The position numbers and the translations under genes were made by a program. A DNA stretch of 10,854 nucleotides from Desulfobacterales bacterium HSG17 (GTDB lineage: Bacteria > Desulfobacterota > Desulfobacteria > Desulfobacterales > Desulfococcaceae): NCBI GenBank assembly GCA_030377945.1, contig JAUCGD010000101.1:1-10854 (forward strand). Reading direction: 5' to 3'. The notes under the pieces were generated by a model that worked only from the letters and a program-made list of their open reading frames with translations, did no database searches and was not told the origin of the DNA. This document shows positions 1-7,741 of the stretch, piece by piece. Position 1 is the first letter of the stretch. Each line of letters opens with the position of its first letter.

Positions 1-55
1 AGGAAAAAATTAAATATATAATTAATTTTGACTGGATTTATATGTCATGCAAACA

Positions 56-1087
56 ATGAAAGCACTTGTAAAAGCCAAACCTGAACAAGGTTTATGGCTT
101 CAGGATGTTCAAATTCCCGATATCAGTCATAATGATGTTTTAATAAAAATTTTAAAAACTGCTATCTGTGGAACCGATATCCATATATATAACTGGGACA
201 AATGGTCCCAGAATACTATTCCTGTTCCCATGCATGTTGGTCATGAATTTGTAGGGACAATTGAAAAAACAGGCTCCAATGTTAAAGATTTTAAAGTTGG
301 GGATCTTGTTTCCGGTGAAGGTCACATTGTCTGCGGTCATTGCAGAAATTGTCTTGCAGGGCGCAGGCATCTATGTATGGATACAAAAGGAGTGGGTGTG
401 AACAGACCTGGTGCATTTGCCCAATACCTTGCCATACCAGTTACCAATGTCTGGTATTGTGATAAAAATATCCCTCGTGATGTACTCGCATGTTTTGATC
501 CTCTTGGCAATGCAACCCACACAGCCCTTTCATTTGATGTTCTCGGAGAAGATGTCCTGATCACAGGAGCCGGCCCCATTGGATGTATGGCTGCTGCCAT
601 TGCAAAACATGCAGGTGCAAGATATGTTGTGGTTACAGATATCAACCCTTACAGACTTGAACTTGCAAAAAAAGCAGGCGCTACTTTGACCATTGATGTT
701 TCAAAACAAAATATTGAACAGGCAAAAAAAAATCTTGGCATGAAAGAGGGATTTGATGTTGCAATGGAGATGTCAGGTAATCCAGATGCTCTAAACTCAA
801 TCATTGATAATATGTGCCATGGAGGCAAAATAGCCATGCTTGGCATTATGCCGGAAAACAGTGGGATTGACTGGAACAAAGTTGTATTTAATATGCTGAC
901 CATAAAAGGTATTTATGGCAGAGAAATGTACGAGACATGGTACAAAATGACAAGTATGCTTCAAACAGGTCTTGATATAAAGCCGTTAATCACCCATAAA
1001 TTCGACTATCCAGATTTTGAAAAAGGCTTTCAGATTATGAGATCAGGCAACTCCGGAAAAGTAATACTTGACTGGGATAAGGAATAA
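56..1087 (+). CDS. tdh: L-threonine 3-dehydrogenase (zinc-dependent)
   Basis: Cytoplasmic medium-chain zinc dehydrogenase that oxidises L-threonine with NAD+ to 2-amino-3-ketobutyrate, which a CoA ligase (Kbl) normally splits to glycine and acetyl-CoA. Counting from the ATG at 56 the protein is 343 aa, close to E. coli Tdh. It has catalytic-zinc residues C38, H63 and E64 (GHE), a structural-zinc set C93/C96/C99/C107, and the Rossmann motif GAGPIG at about 171-176. The stretches [22 protein letters not shown] and KGIYGREM are characteristic of Tdh. An in-frame ATG at 47 adds three residues. Neither start has a clear Shine-Dalgarno, and 56 is chosen because MKAL and the C38 numbering match E. 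coli. A kbl gene may lie upstream of the window edge. The stop is 5 bp before the response regulator, so the two are probably co-transcribed. Family assignment is very secure. Confidence 0.95.
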   Translation: MKALVKAKPEQGLWLQDVQIPDISHNDVLIKILKTAICGTDIHIYNWDKWSQNTIPVPMHVGHEFVGTIEKTGSNVKDFKVGDLVSGEGHIVCGHCRNCLAGRRHLCMDTKGVGVNRPGAFAQYLAIPVTNVWYCDKNIPRDVLACFDPLGNATHTALSFDVLGEDVLITGAGPIGCMAAAIAKHAGARYVVVTDINPYRLELAKKAGATLTIDVSKQNIEQAKKNLGMKEGFDVAMEMSGNPDALNSIIDNMCHGGKIAMLGIMPENSGIDWNKVVFNMLTIKGIYGREMYETWYKMTSMLQTGLDIKPLITHKFDYPDFEKGFQIMRSGNSGKVILDWDKE

Positions 1088-1092
1088 TAAAT

Positions 1093-1605
1093 ATGGAAAA
1101 GATACTTGAAAATAAAAAAGTGCTTGTGGTTGATGATGAGCCTGATATTTTAGAAACCCTTGAAGAATTGCTTTATACAAGCATGGTTGACACAGCTTCA
1201 AGCTTTGAACAGGCTGTTGATTGCTTAAAAAACAATACCTATGATGTTGCTGTTCTCGATATCATGGGTGTCAAGGGTTATGAGCTTTTAAAGATTACAG
1301 ATAAGCTCAATATACCTTCTTTAATGCTTACAGCACACGCTTTAACGCCGGACAACTTAAAGCAGTCCATGGAACAGGGCGCAGATGCCTATGTTCCAAA
1401 AGACAAGCTTGTTGATATTTCTATTTTTGTTGCAGATGTTTTAACAGCAAGGCAACAGGGCAGCAGAAAACGTGTTGAGTGGTTTTCCATGCTCAGACCT
1501 GTCTTTAACAAAATATTTGGTAAAGAGTGGATGAGTTCTGACAAAGATTTCTGGGATGAGTTTGAAAAAAAAAATATGGGTGCTTCCGATTCCAACAATA
1601 ACTGA
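1093..1605 (+). CDS. Stand-alone response regulator, receiver domain only
   Basis: A 170-residue CheY-like receiver protein. Residues about 8-120 form the REC fold: acidic pair D14/D15 (VVDDE), phospho-acceptor D56 (AVLDIMG), T80 (LMLTAHA) and K103 (YVPKDK) are all present, so it should be phosphorylatable. The last 50 or so residues are charged, with no recognisable DNA-binding, GGDEF or enzymatic domain, so it probably acts by protein contact or in a phosphorelay. The ribosome site AAGGA (1079-1083) lies inside the end of tdh, 9 nt before the ATG. The tight spacing makes it part of the tdh transcript. No cognate kinase is adjacent; the kinase fragment at the right edge is about 9 kb away on the other strand, and a link is only possible. 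A run of ten A residues (1565-1574) lies near the 3' end. Confidence 0.88.
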   Translation: MEKILENKKVLVVDDEPDILETLEELLYTSMVDTASSFEQAVDCLKNNTYDVAVLDIMGVKGYELLKITDKLNIPSLMLTAHALTPDNLKQSMEQGADAYVPKDKLVDISIFVADVLTARQQGSRKRVEWFSMLRPVFNKIFGKEWMSSDKDFWDEFEKKNMGASDSNNN

Positions 1606-1673
1606 TACTTAAAGATTATTTATTGTTGTGTTATATCTGTTCCAGAGGGATTTCTCTTCTACTTAAAACCGTA

Positions 1674-1686
1674 GCAAAAGCTTTGC
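1674..1686 (+). repeat. Small inverted repeat before the maturase start
   Basis: GCAAA-AGC-TTTGC, a 5-bp inverted repeat with 3-nt spacer, abuts the ATG at 1687 and lies 15 nt upstream of the ATG at 1702. No Shine-Dalgarno is visible for either start, so a local structure could matter for translation, but arms this short may be chance. Confidence 0.3.
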
Positions 1687-1701
1687 ATGGCTGCTATAAT
1701 T

Positions 1702-2955
1702 ATGAAATCATATGCGATAATAGCAAAACCTATTGGTCCAATTTGTAATTTGAATTGCAGTTACTGCTATTATAATGATAAAAGATCACTTTACCCTGAA
1801 ACTAAATCCTTTCGAATGACAACTGAAATTTTAAAGACCTTTATCAAGCAGTACATTAGAGCCCAGAATACCCCTGAAATACAATTTGTTTGGCAGGGTG
1901 GCGAACCGACCTTGATGGGAAAAGCCTTTTTCCGCAAGGTCATAAAATTTCAAAATCAATATTCTGCCGGAAAAAAAATATCCAATGCAATACAAACCAA
2001 CGGCATATTGCTGGATGATGAATGGTGTGAATTTTTGGCGGCGAACCAATTTCTTGTGGGTGTGAGCATTGATGGACCAGAAAAATTTCATGATTGTTAT
2101 CGAAGGGACTTTGACAATCAACCGACTTTTAAAAAGGTGATACAAAGTGTTGAAAAATTAAAGCATCATGGTACTGCGTTTAATACAGTGACCGTATTAA
2201 ACAATATAAATGTTCAATATCCCAAGGAAGTCTATCGATTTCTTAAAGAACTTGGAGAGGGGTTTATTCAATTCATACCGGTAATTGAGCGGACTTGTGA
2301 AAACGATAAAAACGACATGAGTTTAGCTCCTGATTTACATTTAAAACCGACTTTAAAACCCCATTTTAAAATTACGGGCTATGGTTTATCTCAATGGGGT
2401 GTAACACCTGAAAAATTTGCTGACTTCTATATACAGATTTTTAATGAATGGATCAAAAAAGATATCGGGGATTATTTTGTTCAGTTTTTTGATGTTGCGC
2501 TAAACAACTGGATGGGAATTTCCTCGCCTCTGTGCACTTTCTCAAAATCATGCAGAAATTCTGGTGTAATTGAACATAACGGTGATATTTATACTTGTGA
2601 TCATTATGTTTATCCAGAGTATAAGGTAGGCAATATTATGGATAGTGATATTGCTCAAATCATGGATTCACAAAAAGATATCGGGCCTAGAAAAATAGAG
2701 ACATTACCCGGATATTGTAAAAAATGTGAATACCTTTTTGCCTGCAACGGGGGATGCCCCAGGCATCGTTTTATTGAATCTCCTGACGGAGAAACCGGTT
2801 TGAATTATCTTTGTTCGGCATATAAAAAAATATTCAAGCATATGTCACCTTACCTGGATTTAATGAAAAAGTTGCTGAAATCCGGCAGGCCGGCATATCT
2901 GGTAAAAAATTATATAAACAAATATCCTGAATTTAAAGAAAAAATTAATATGTAA
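1702..2955 (+). CDS. Anaerobic sulfatase-maturating enzyme (radical SAM, SPASM)
   Basis: Radical SAM enzyme that oxidises the active-site Cys of a sulfatase to C-alpha-formylglycine without oxygen. Counted from the ATG at 1702 (417 aa), the SAM cluster cysteines are C15, C19 and C22 (CNLNCSYC), followed by the GGEP motif at 66-69. The C-terminal half carries the two auxiliary-cluster cysteines: C278, C284, C299, C339, C342, C348, C352, C371. D300 directly follows C299 (CDHYVYPEY); this matches the catalytic Asp of characterised anSMEs, and the cysteine spacing fits that family almost exactly. An in-frame ATG at 1687 adds five residues, and a stop at 1672-1674 prevents further extension. I prefer 1702 because the first cysteine then falls at position 15 as in the clostridial enzyme, but neither start has a good ribosome site. 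The sulfatase begins 14 bp downstream. Function is very secure; oxygen sensitivity points to an anaerobic host. Confidence 0.93.
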   Translation: MKSYAIIAKPIGPICNLNCSYCYYNDKRSLYPETKSFRMTTEILKTFIKQYIRAQNTPEIQFVWQGGEPTLMGKAFFRKVIKFQNQYSAGKKISNAIQTNGILLDDEWCEFLAANQFLVGVSIDGPEKFHDCYRRDFDNQPTFKKVIQSVEKLKHHGTAFNTVTVLNNINVQYPKEVYRFLKELGEGFIQFIPVIERTCENDKNDMSLAPDLHLKPTLKPHFKITGYGLSQWGVTPEKFADFYIQIFNEWIKKDIGDYFVQFFDVALNNWMGISSPLCTFSKSCRNSGVIEHNGDIYTCDHYVYPEYKVGNIMDSDIAQIMDSQKDIGPRKIETLPGYCKKCEYLFACNGGCPRHRFIESPDGETGLNYLCSAYKKIFKHMSPYLDLMKKLLKSGRPAYLVKNYINKYPEFKEKINM

Positions 2956-2956
2956 A

Positions 2957-2965
2957 AGGAGGAGG
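2957..2965 (+). promoter_or_regulatory. Strong ribosome binding site of the sulfatase
   Basis: AGGAGG at 2957-2962, followed by another AGG, lies 7 nt before the ATG at 2970 and directly after the maturase stop. It fixes the sulfatase start and suggests the sulfatase is translated better than the maturase, whose own start has no visible Shine-Dalgarno. That fits a catalytic modifier and an abundant substrate protein. Confidence 0.8.
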
Positions 2966-2969
2966 TAAA

Positions 2970-4442
2970 ATGCCGTCAAGCAAGCCTAATATTGTTTTTA
3001 TCTATGTTGACAATCACCCGGGCGCTGTTGCGGGTTATGCGGGTAATTCTGAAATACATACTCCAAATCTGGACCGGTTAACAAAAGAGGCAACAAATTT
3101 CAGTAATGCGTATTGCCCCAATACAATGTGTTCACCCTGCCGGGCATCGGTGCTCACAGGTAAAATTCCTTCACAGCACGGCGTTCACACATGGATAGAT
3201 GACGATTGCTCTCATGATTGGCCCGAAGCATGGAATGCAATTGCAGAATTCGATACGCTGCCTGAACAACTTTCCCGGGAAGGTTACGACACGGCGTTAA
3301 TGGGGAAATATCATCTGGGTGATGCAAAAAGCGCAAAAGATATGTTTGACGAATATGTGACCATGCAAATAGGTCATGTTCAATCATTTTATGAAAATGA
3401 TATTATTGATGGTGAAAAAGAATATAAACACCCGGGCCACTCAGTTGACTTCTTTACGGATAAGGCCATTGAATATCTTAACCGACGCTGTGATCAAAAA
3501 GAAAAGCCTTTTTTTCTTTTTCTGACTTACCCTGCTCCCTATGGCCACTGGCCTTCTATTCAGGGTGAGCCGACAAATCAATATGCTGACCTGTATAAGG
3601 ATACTGAGATGACATCCATTCCCCGGGAAGGGATTAGTAAAGAGATGCTGGAGTGGATTCTATTGTTAAAAGAAAAGTATAAAGACGATGATGATTTCAG
3701 TTTTATGCTGAAGATACCCAACGACATGCCGACCCTTCGCAATTACTTTTCACAGATAAGCATGGTTGATAATGGTGTGGGTAAAATGGAACAGGCGTTA
3801 AAAAGAAACGGGCTGTTCAAAGATACGCTGTTCATATATGCATCTGACCACGGTATGTCCCTTGGGCAACATGGTTTTTGGGGCCACGGGGAAGATACAT
3901 GGCCCTCAAATGCGCACCATGAAGCACATTATATCCCGTTGATAATTAAAACACCCGGGGTTAAAAACAGTGAACAACCTGAAGTTTCCCATTATGTAGG
4001 GACAACAGATGTGTATGTTACCATTCTGGATTATGCGGGTATTGAGTTACCTTCAAAAGAAGAAAGTCCGGCAAAAAGTTTGCGTCCCCTTATAGAAAAC
4101 AAGGATGTTGACTGGGATGATATTTGCTTTATGGAGCAGGAGGAAACCCGGTCAATACGAACAAAAAAATGGCTGTTTATGAAACGGTTCGAAACGCCAG
4201 ATTATGAATTTGAAAAAGAACTTTATGATCTGGAGAATGATCCGGATGAGCGCAACAACCTTATGTCCGACCCTGAAATGCAGGATGTTATCCAGGACTT
4301 ATCTGATCAAATTGATACATATTTTTCAATGTATTCAAATAAAAAGTGGAACCTCTGGGAAGGTGGAACATTAAAGTCCAATTCAAGCCGCCCGTTTTTA
4401 TGGGAAGAACATTATGGAAAAAAATGGAAGCCGGAATATTAG
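2970..4442 (+). CDS. Cys-type formylglycine-dependent sulfatase, cytoplasmic
   Basis: Type I sulfatase (alkaline-phosphatase fold) of 490 aa that hydrolyses a sulfate ester or sulfamate to free sulfate. The signature CSPCRASVLTG begins at C54, the residue to be converted to formylglycine by the adjacent maturase; R58 and G64 complete the motif. Other active-site elements are D14-N15 at the end of the first strand, K113 and H115 (MGKYHLG), H193 (PAPYGHWP), and D293-H294 (SDHG) as metal ligands. The C-terminal subdomain has the usual ELYDLENDPDERNNL stretch at about 417-431. There is no signal peptide or lipobox, so it should act in the cytoplasm on an imported substrate. The substrate cannot be read from the sequence. 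Length and motif order are normal. It converges with the minus-strand solute-binding protein gene. Sulfatase identity is very secure. Confidence 0.93.
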   Translation: MPSSKPNIVFIYVDNHPGAVAGYAGNSEIHTPNLDRLTKEATNFSNAYCPNTMCSPCRASVLTGKIPSQHGVHTWIDDDCSHDWPEAWNAIAEFDTLPEQLSREGYDTALMGKYHLGDAKSAKDMFDEYVTMQIGHVQSFYENDIIDGEKEYKHPGHSVDFFTDKAIEYLNRRCDQKEKPFFLFLTYPAPYGHWPSIQGEPTNQYADLYKDTEMTSIPREGISKEMLEWILLLKEKYKDDDDFSFMLKIPNDMPTLRNYFSQISMVDNGVGKMEQALKRNGLFKDTLFIYASDHGMSLGQHGFWGHGEDTWPSNAHHEAHYIPLIIKTPGVKNSEQPEVSHYVGTTDVYVTILDYAGIELPSKEESPAKSLRPLIENKDVDWDDICFMEQEETRSIRTKKWLFMKRFETPDYEFEKELYDLENDPDERNNLMSDPEMQDVIQDLSDQIDTYFSMYSNKKWNLWEGGTLKSNSSRPFLWEEHYGKKWKPEY

Positions 4443-4450
4443 AAGCTGTC

Positions 4451-4491
4451 AAAAATAAGAAAGAGCCCTTCTCACATTGGAGAAGAGCCCT
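4451..4491 (-). terminator. Rho-independent terminator of the minus-strand operon
   Basis: Read on the minus strand, AGGGCTCTTCTC (4491-4480) can pair with GAGAAGGGCTCT (4473-4462) around a 6-nt loop. This gives 12 bp including two G.U pairs, followed by the T-rich TTCTTATTTTT (4461-4451). On the plus strand the same two positions become A/C mismatches and no T-run follows, so it should terminate minus-strand transcription only. It begins 28 nt past the stop of the solute-binding protein gene, in the 77-bp gap between the convergent genes. Confidence 0.8.
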
Positions 4492-4519
4492 GACGTTAAC
4501 CTGAAAATTAAGTGGCAGA

Positions 4520-6160
4520 TTATTTTTTAGGTTTTATCTTCATATATGTCCACCAGTTAATCCAGTTTGAAAACCCGCCCATGGTTTCAACATGGCCTTC
4601 GAATTTATCGGTTCGATAGGGGCTGATCACATTCGGTCTGGAAATCACGGCGCAAGGCAGATCTTCTGCCATGATTTCCTGGAGTTTAAACACATACTCT
4701 TTTCGTTTGTCCAAATCGGTTTCGGTAAGATACTTGATCTGCGTCTCATCCATTTCCGGACTTGCATAGGCGGATTGATTCCATCCCAACCCACCGCCCT
4801 CAAGACTGCGCACGAACTCCCACATCCAGGAGCTGTTGGGGCCGGGCTCTTCTGAGGACATGGTCACGTCAAACTGGTCTTCTTCCGGCTGGTAAGCAAA
4901 CTCTAAATATGTGTTCAGATCAAGGGCTTTCACTTTGATACCGATACCAATCTCTTTAACCTGCTCCTTGATCAATTTGACCATTTTTACTTCAGCTGTC
5001 CACGAAGACGGCACCATAAATTCCAGTACAATATTTTGACCTTTTTTATCATTTAAAATACCGTCCCCGTCTGTATCCTTATACCCTGCATCGCTGAGCA
5101 TTTTTTTTGCCAGCTCAGGGTTGTACTCGTATTTGGGCAGGTTCGGATTGTATTCATCTGACTCCGGGTAGATAAAACTATCTGCAGGGTCGACATATCC
5201 CAGGTAAACGATTTTAAAAATCCTGTCGCGGTCGATACCGTGCATAAAGGCTTTTCTGACCACTTTGTCTTTGATAGCAGTCTCTTTGTGCAGGTTGAAC
5301 GTGAGCCAGACCAGTGCAATACCCGGTGAGACCGCCACGTCAACATCTTTAATATTTTCATAAGACTTCGCTGCCATCGCGCCGGCACCATCATACCCTA
5401 AGAATTCGATTTCCCCTTTTTTCATGGCTATTTTCATGGCATCTCCGGTACCATAGGTTTTAAAAACAATTTCATCTACATGGGGCTTTTCCCCCCACCA
5501 ATCTTCATTTTTAACTATCCAGATGAATTCGCCGGATTTAAATTCTTTTAGTTTGAAAGGGCCCGAGCCAATGGATTCTTTATTTTCAAAATTACCAATT
5601 TTTCTTCCCGCGTCCTTCCAAATGTGTTTGGGCAGCATAGGCATCCAGTCCATCGGAGGATATTTTCCCGGCCATGGGCGGGCCATTTTAAATTCAACGG
5701 TATATTTATCAATAACTTTTATATCTGCCTTTGCATCAATATTATTGGATGGAAAAGCCCATTGCGGGTCTCTGGGAAGATTCCACATGGTGAAAGCAAC
5801 ATCCTCTGCCGTTAAAGGTTTCCCATCATGAAATTTGGCGTCTTTGCGTAAATAAAACCGCCAGGTTTGATAATCATCGGTCTCCCAGTGTGTGGCCAGC
5901 CCCGGCAGGGGATCATAATTAGGCGCAGGTCCAAGTACCCATAATTGATCGTAGACCAGGGACCAGTATACGGAACCCATCGAGCCTGTGGCAAAGGTTC
6001 CGGTTTGAAGATTCTCAGCAGCTTGTTCCGTTCCCCACCCCACATTCAGCCGGACCTTTTTGGATCCCGCCAGGGCGTTCCCGGAAAAAACCAGTCCTAA
6101 AATGCATAAACCGATCAGGCACATCAGTACCCCAGTATATCTCGCTTTTCTTTCCACCAT
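4520..6160 (-). CDS. Family 5 extracellular solute-binding protein of an ABC transporter
   Basis: Exported substrate-binding protein of the peptide/nickel/oligopeptide (SBP_bac_5, DppA/OppA-like) family, 546 aa. An N-terminal signal peptide is clear: positive residues (ERKAR), a hydrophobic core, and a probable signal peptidase I site after ALA near residue 31. No lipobox Cys is in the right place. The mature protein has family features such as the LATHWE...WRFYLRKDAKFHDGKPLTAEDV region at about 85-120 and the typical two-lobe length. Start choice: an upstream GTG at 6166 is only 1 nt from AGGAGG (6173-6168), whereas the ATG at 6160 is 7 nt away and is preferred. No permease or ATPase gene is in the window, so it must use a transporter encoded elsewhere. 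It is the last gene of the minus-strand operon, 49 bp after the amidohydrolase. The substrate is unknown; peptides, opines, glycosides or metal chelates are all known for the family. Confidence 0.9.
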   Translation of the reverse strand: MVERKARYTGVLMCLIGLCILGLVFSGNALAGSKKVRLNVGWGTEQAAENLQTGTFATGSMGSVYWSLVYDQLWVLGPAPNYDPLPGLATHWETDDYQTWRFYLRKDAKFHDGKPLTAEDVAFTMWNLPRDPQWAFPSNNIDAKADIKVIDKYTVEFKMARPWPGKYPPMDWMPMLPKHIWKDAGRKIGNFENKESIGSGPFKLKEFKSGEFIWIVKNEDWWGEKPHVDEIVFKTYGTGDAMKIAMKKGEIEFLGYDGAGAMAAKSYENIKDVDVAVSPGIALVWLTFNLHKETAIKDKVVRKAFMHGIDRDRIFKIVYLGYVDPADSFIYPESDEYNPNLPKYEYNPELAKKMLSDAGYKDTDGDGILNDKKGQNIVLEFMVPSSWTAEVKMVKLIKEQVKEIGIGIKVKALDLNTYLEFAYQPEEDQFDVTMSSEEPGPNSSWMWEFVRSLEGGGLGWNQSAYASPEMDETQIKYLTETDLDKRKEYVFKLQEIMAEDLPCAVISRPNVISPYRTDKFEGHVETMGGFSNWINWWTYMKIKPKK

Positions 6161-6209
6161 GTTCACTCCTCCTTATTGTTGATTATATATTCAGTCCGAA
6201 ACGCCGCAG

Positions 6210-7466
6210 TTAACATTGTCCCGGGCTATCGCCAACATAAAAAACACCTTCTTTTATGACATACTTAATATTTTTTTTATCCAGCAACACTTTAATATCA
6301 GTAGCCGGGTCCTTTTTCACAACCACTACATCTGCAAGCTTTCCTTTTTCTAAAGTCCCTGTCTTGTCACCTATACCGCACGCCTGAGCTCCATATTTGG
6401 TGGCTGATGTAATCGCCTCCAGAGGAGTCATTTCCAGAACATCAACAAGTAGTTTGATCTCACTAATATTAAATTTTCCATACGGGGTCGCAGAATCCGC
6501 CCATGTATCCGTGCCAAGCAGAAGCTTTACACCATTTTTCTTTGCCCGTTTTAAGCTATTGATCCAGGATGGCAGGATATCTTCACCTTCTTCCAAATCA
6601 AAATAAAAAATGCATAGTGTCGGTACAAGAAAAATATTTTTCTCAACCATTTTCTGACACGTTTCATCATCAAGCTCATATCCATTATCATCATCCGCAT
6701 GTTCAATTGATCTTACTCCGAGTTCCACAGCAATTTTAACACTTTCTATACTTTCTGCGTGACACATGACAGGCAGCCCAACCCTATTAGCTTCTTCCAT
6801 GATGACTTCAATCTCAGCCCGGCTAAAATGCATATCCGTAGCCCGTTCTTTATCCCATGCACCTCCACCCGTAGCAAAAAATTTAATATGATCAACATTC
6901 TGACCAATTAATTTCCTTACTGCTTTTTGAACTTCCTCCACTCCGTCTACAAGCTGTGCTTTGGGAAGGTTGTCTTTAACAAAATCTTCAGGAAATTCAT
7001 ACAGATCTCTGCGCAGATAATCTGCATGGCCCCTTGACCGGCAAAGGGCAAGGCCGCAGGATAATATTCTAGGACCGATAACGGTACCTTCTTCAATAAG
7101 TTTTTTCAAATATATATCATATCTGGAGCCTCCGCTTCTTACGGTGGTAAATCCATATTCCAATAGTTTTCCTGCTTCAGAGACCGTTCTCATCGCCTGT
7201 ATATAATTTGGCTCTACAAGGTTATCCAGCAGCTTGGGGCTTCCAACTCCCACCATGTGAACGTGGGCATCAATCAAACCCGGCATGATATAATATCCCC
7301 GAATATCAATTTCATGAATATTATCTTCCAAATCAATCGAATTTCGACTCCCGGCTTCTTCTATGACGCCATTTTTCACCAGGATAATTGAATCTTTCAA
7401 GGGGGCGCCGCCATTTCCATCAATCAGCGTTGCACCGGTTAATGCATATAAGTCTTTAGATTTCAT
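6210..7466 (-). CDS. Metal-dependent amidohydrolase (imidazolonepropionase/Xaa-Pro dipeptidase-like)
   Basis: A 418-aa amidohydrolase-superfamily enzyme with a small flanking beta domain and a TIM barrel. The metal-site residues are in order: H68 and H70 (DAHVH), K195 as candidate carboxylated lysine (HIKFFATGG), H236 (MCHAES), H256 (IEHADDD) and D320 (LLGTDT). This pattern is typical of the binuclear subgroup related to Xaa-Pro dipeptidases and imidazolonepropionase-like hydrolases, which cleave amide, lactam or cyclic imide bonds. There is no signal peptide, so it is cytoplasmic. AAGGAG (7483-7478) lies 11 nt before the ATG. The neighbouring solute-binding protein suggests it hydrolyses an imported peptide-like or N-acyl compound, but this is inference. 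It lies 68 bp after the ferredoxin with no terminator between. Superfamily secure, substrate unknown. Confidence 0.9.
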   Translation of the reverse strand: MKSKDLYALTGATLIDGNGGAPLKDSIILVKNGVIEEAGSRNSIDLEDNIHEIDIRGYYIMPGLIDAHVHMVGVGSPKLLDNLVEPNYIQAMRTVSEAGKLLEYGFTTVRSGGSRYDIYLKKLIEEGTVIGPRILSCGLALCRSRGHADYLRRDLYEFPEDFVKDNLPKAQLVDGVEEVQKAVRKLIGQNVDHIKFFATGGGAWDKERATDMHFSRAEIEVIMEEANRVGLPVMCHAESIESVKIAVELGVRSIEHADDDNGYELDDETCQKMVEKNIFLVPTLCIFYFDLEEGEDILPSWINSLKRAKKNGVKLLLGTDTWADSATPYGKFNISEIKLLVDVLEMTPLEAITSATKYGAQACGIGDKTGTLEKGKLADVVVVKKDPATDIKVLLDKKNIKYVIKEGVFYVGDSPGQC

Positions 7467-7534
7467 CTAATTCATATCTCCTTTTATATATTACAACGCT
7501 CTTATTAAAGAAGTGACGCCCGTATTTTTGCATG

Positions 7535-7741
7535 CTATCTGACAAGGTAAGGCAGTCGAAGAATGATTGCATCTTTGGGGCATTCCAGGGTACAGCTTCC
7601 ACAATACCAGCACTCATCATACTTCATAAATGCTATTTCATTATCATCCATTCTCAAACAATCCAGGGGACATATTTCAACACAGATACCACACCCGTTA
7701 CATTGTTCCATATCTATTTCAACGCTCATTGCTGAGTTCAT
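7535..7741 (-). CDS. Small 2x[4Fe-4S] ferredoxin, partner of the AprA-like flavoprotein
   Basis: A 68-aa bacterial-type ferredoxin with two CxxCxxCxxxCP motifs: C14/C17/C20/C24-P25 and C44/C47/C50/C54-P55. Such proteins carry two low-potential [4Fe-4S] clusters and transfer single electrons. The second motif, DECWYCGSCTLECP, resembles the small beta subunit of adenylylsulfate reductase, though the protein is much shorter than AprB. It starts in an ATGA overlap with the flavoprotein stop (7741-7738), with AAGGA inside the flavoprotein end, so translation is coupled and the two are probably subunits of one enzyme. A second in-frame ATG (7729) would remove four residues. It is cytoplasmic, with no signal peptide. 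Confidence 0.9.
   Translation of the reverse strand: MNSAMSVEIDMEQCNGCGICVEICPLDCLRMDDNEIAFMKYDECWYCGSCTLECPKDAIILRLPYLVR

Noticed and set aside
28..58. TTGACT at 28-33 as a -35 box for tdh
   Set aside because: A -10 box at normal spacing would fall on the start codon itself and no suitable hexamer is there. tdh is more likely read from an upstream gene.
1643..1660. AGAG...CTCT hairpin after the response regulator as terminator
   Set aside because: The stem is only 4 bp and is not followed by a T-run.
5053..5394. Minus-strand open frame within the solute-binding protein gene
   Set aside because: It overlaps a well-supported gene in another frame and its translation is rich in Arg, Ser and Thr with no domain, so it is a shadow.
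6060..6160. Lipoprotein signal in the solute-binding protein
   Set aside because: The Cys residues in the hydrophobic stretch are not preceded by a lipobox; the ALA site fits signal peptidase I better.
6158..6166. GTG at 6166 as start of the solute-binding protein
   Set aside because: It is only 1 nt from AGGAGG, too close for initiation; the ATG at 6160 has 7-nt spacing.
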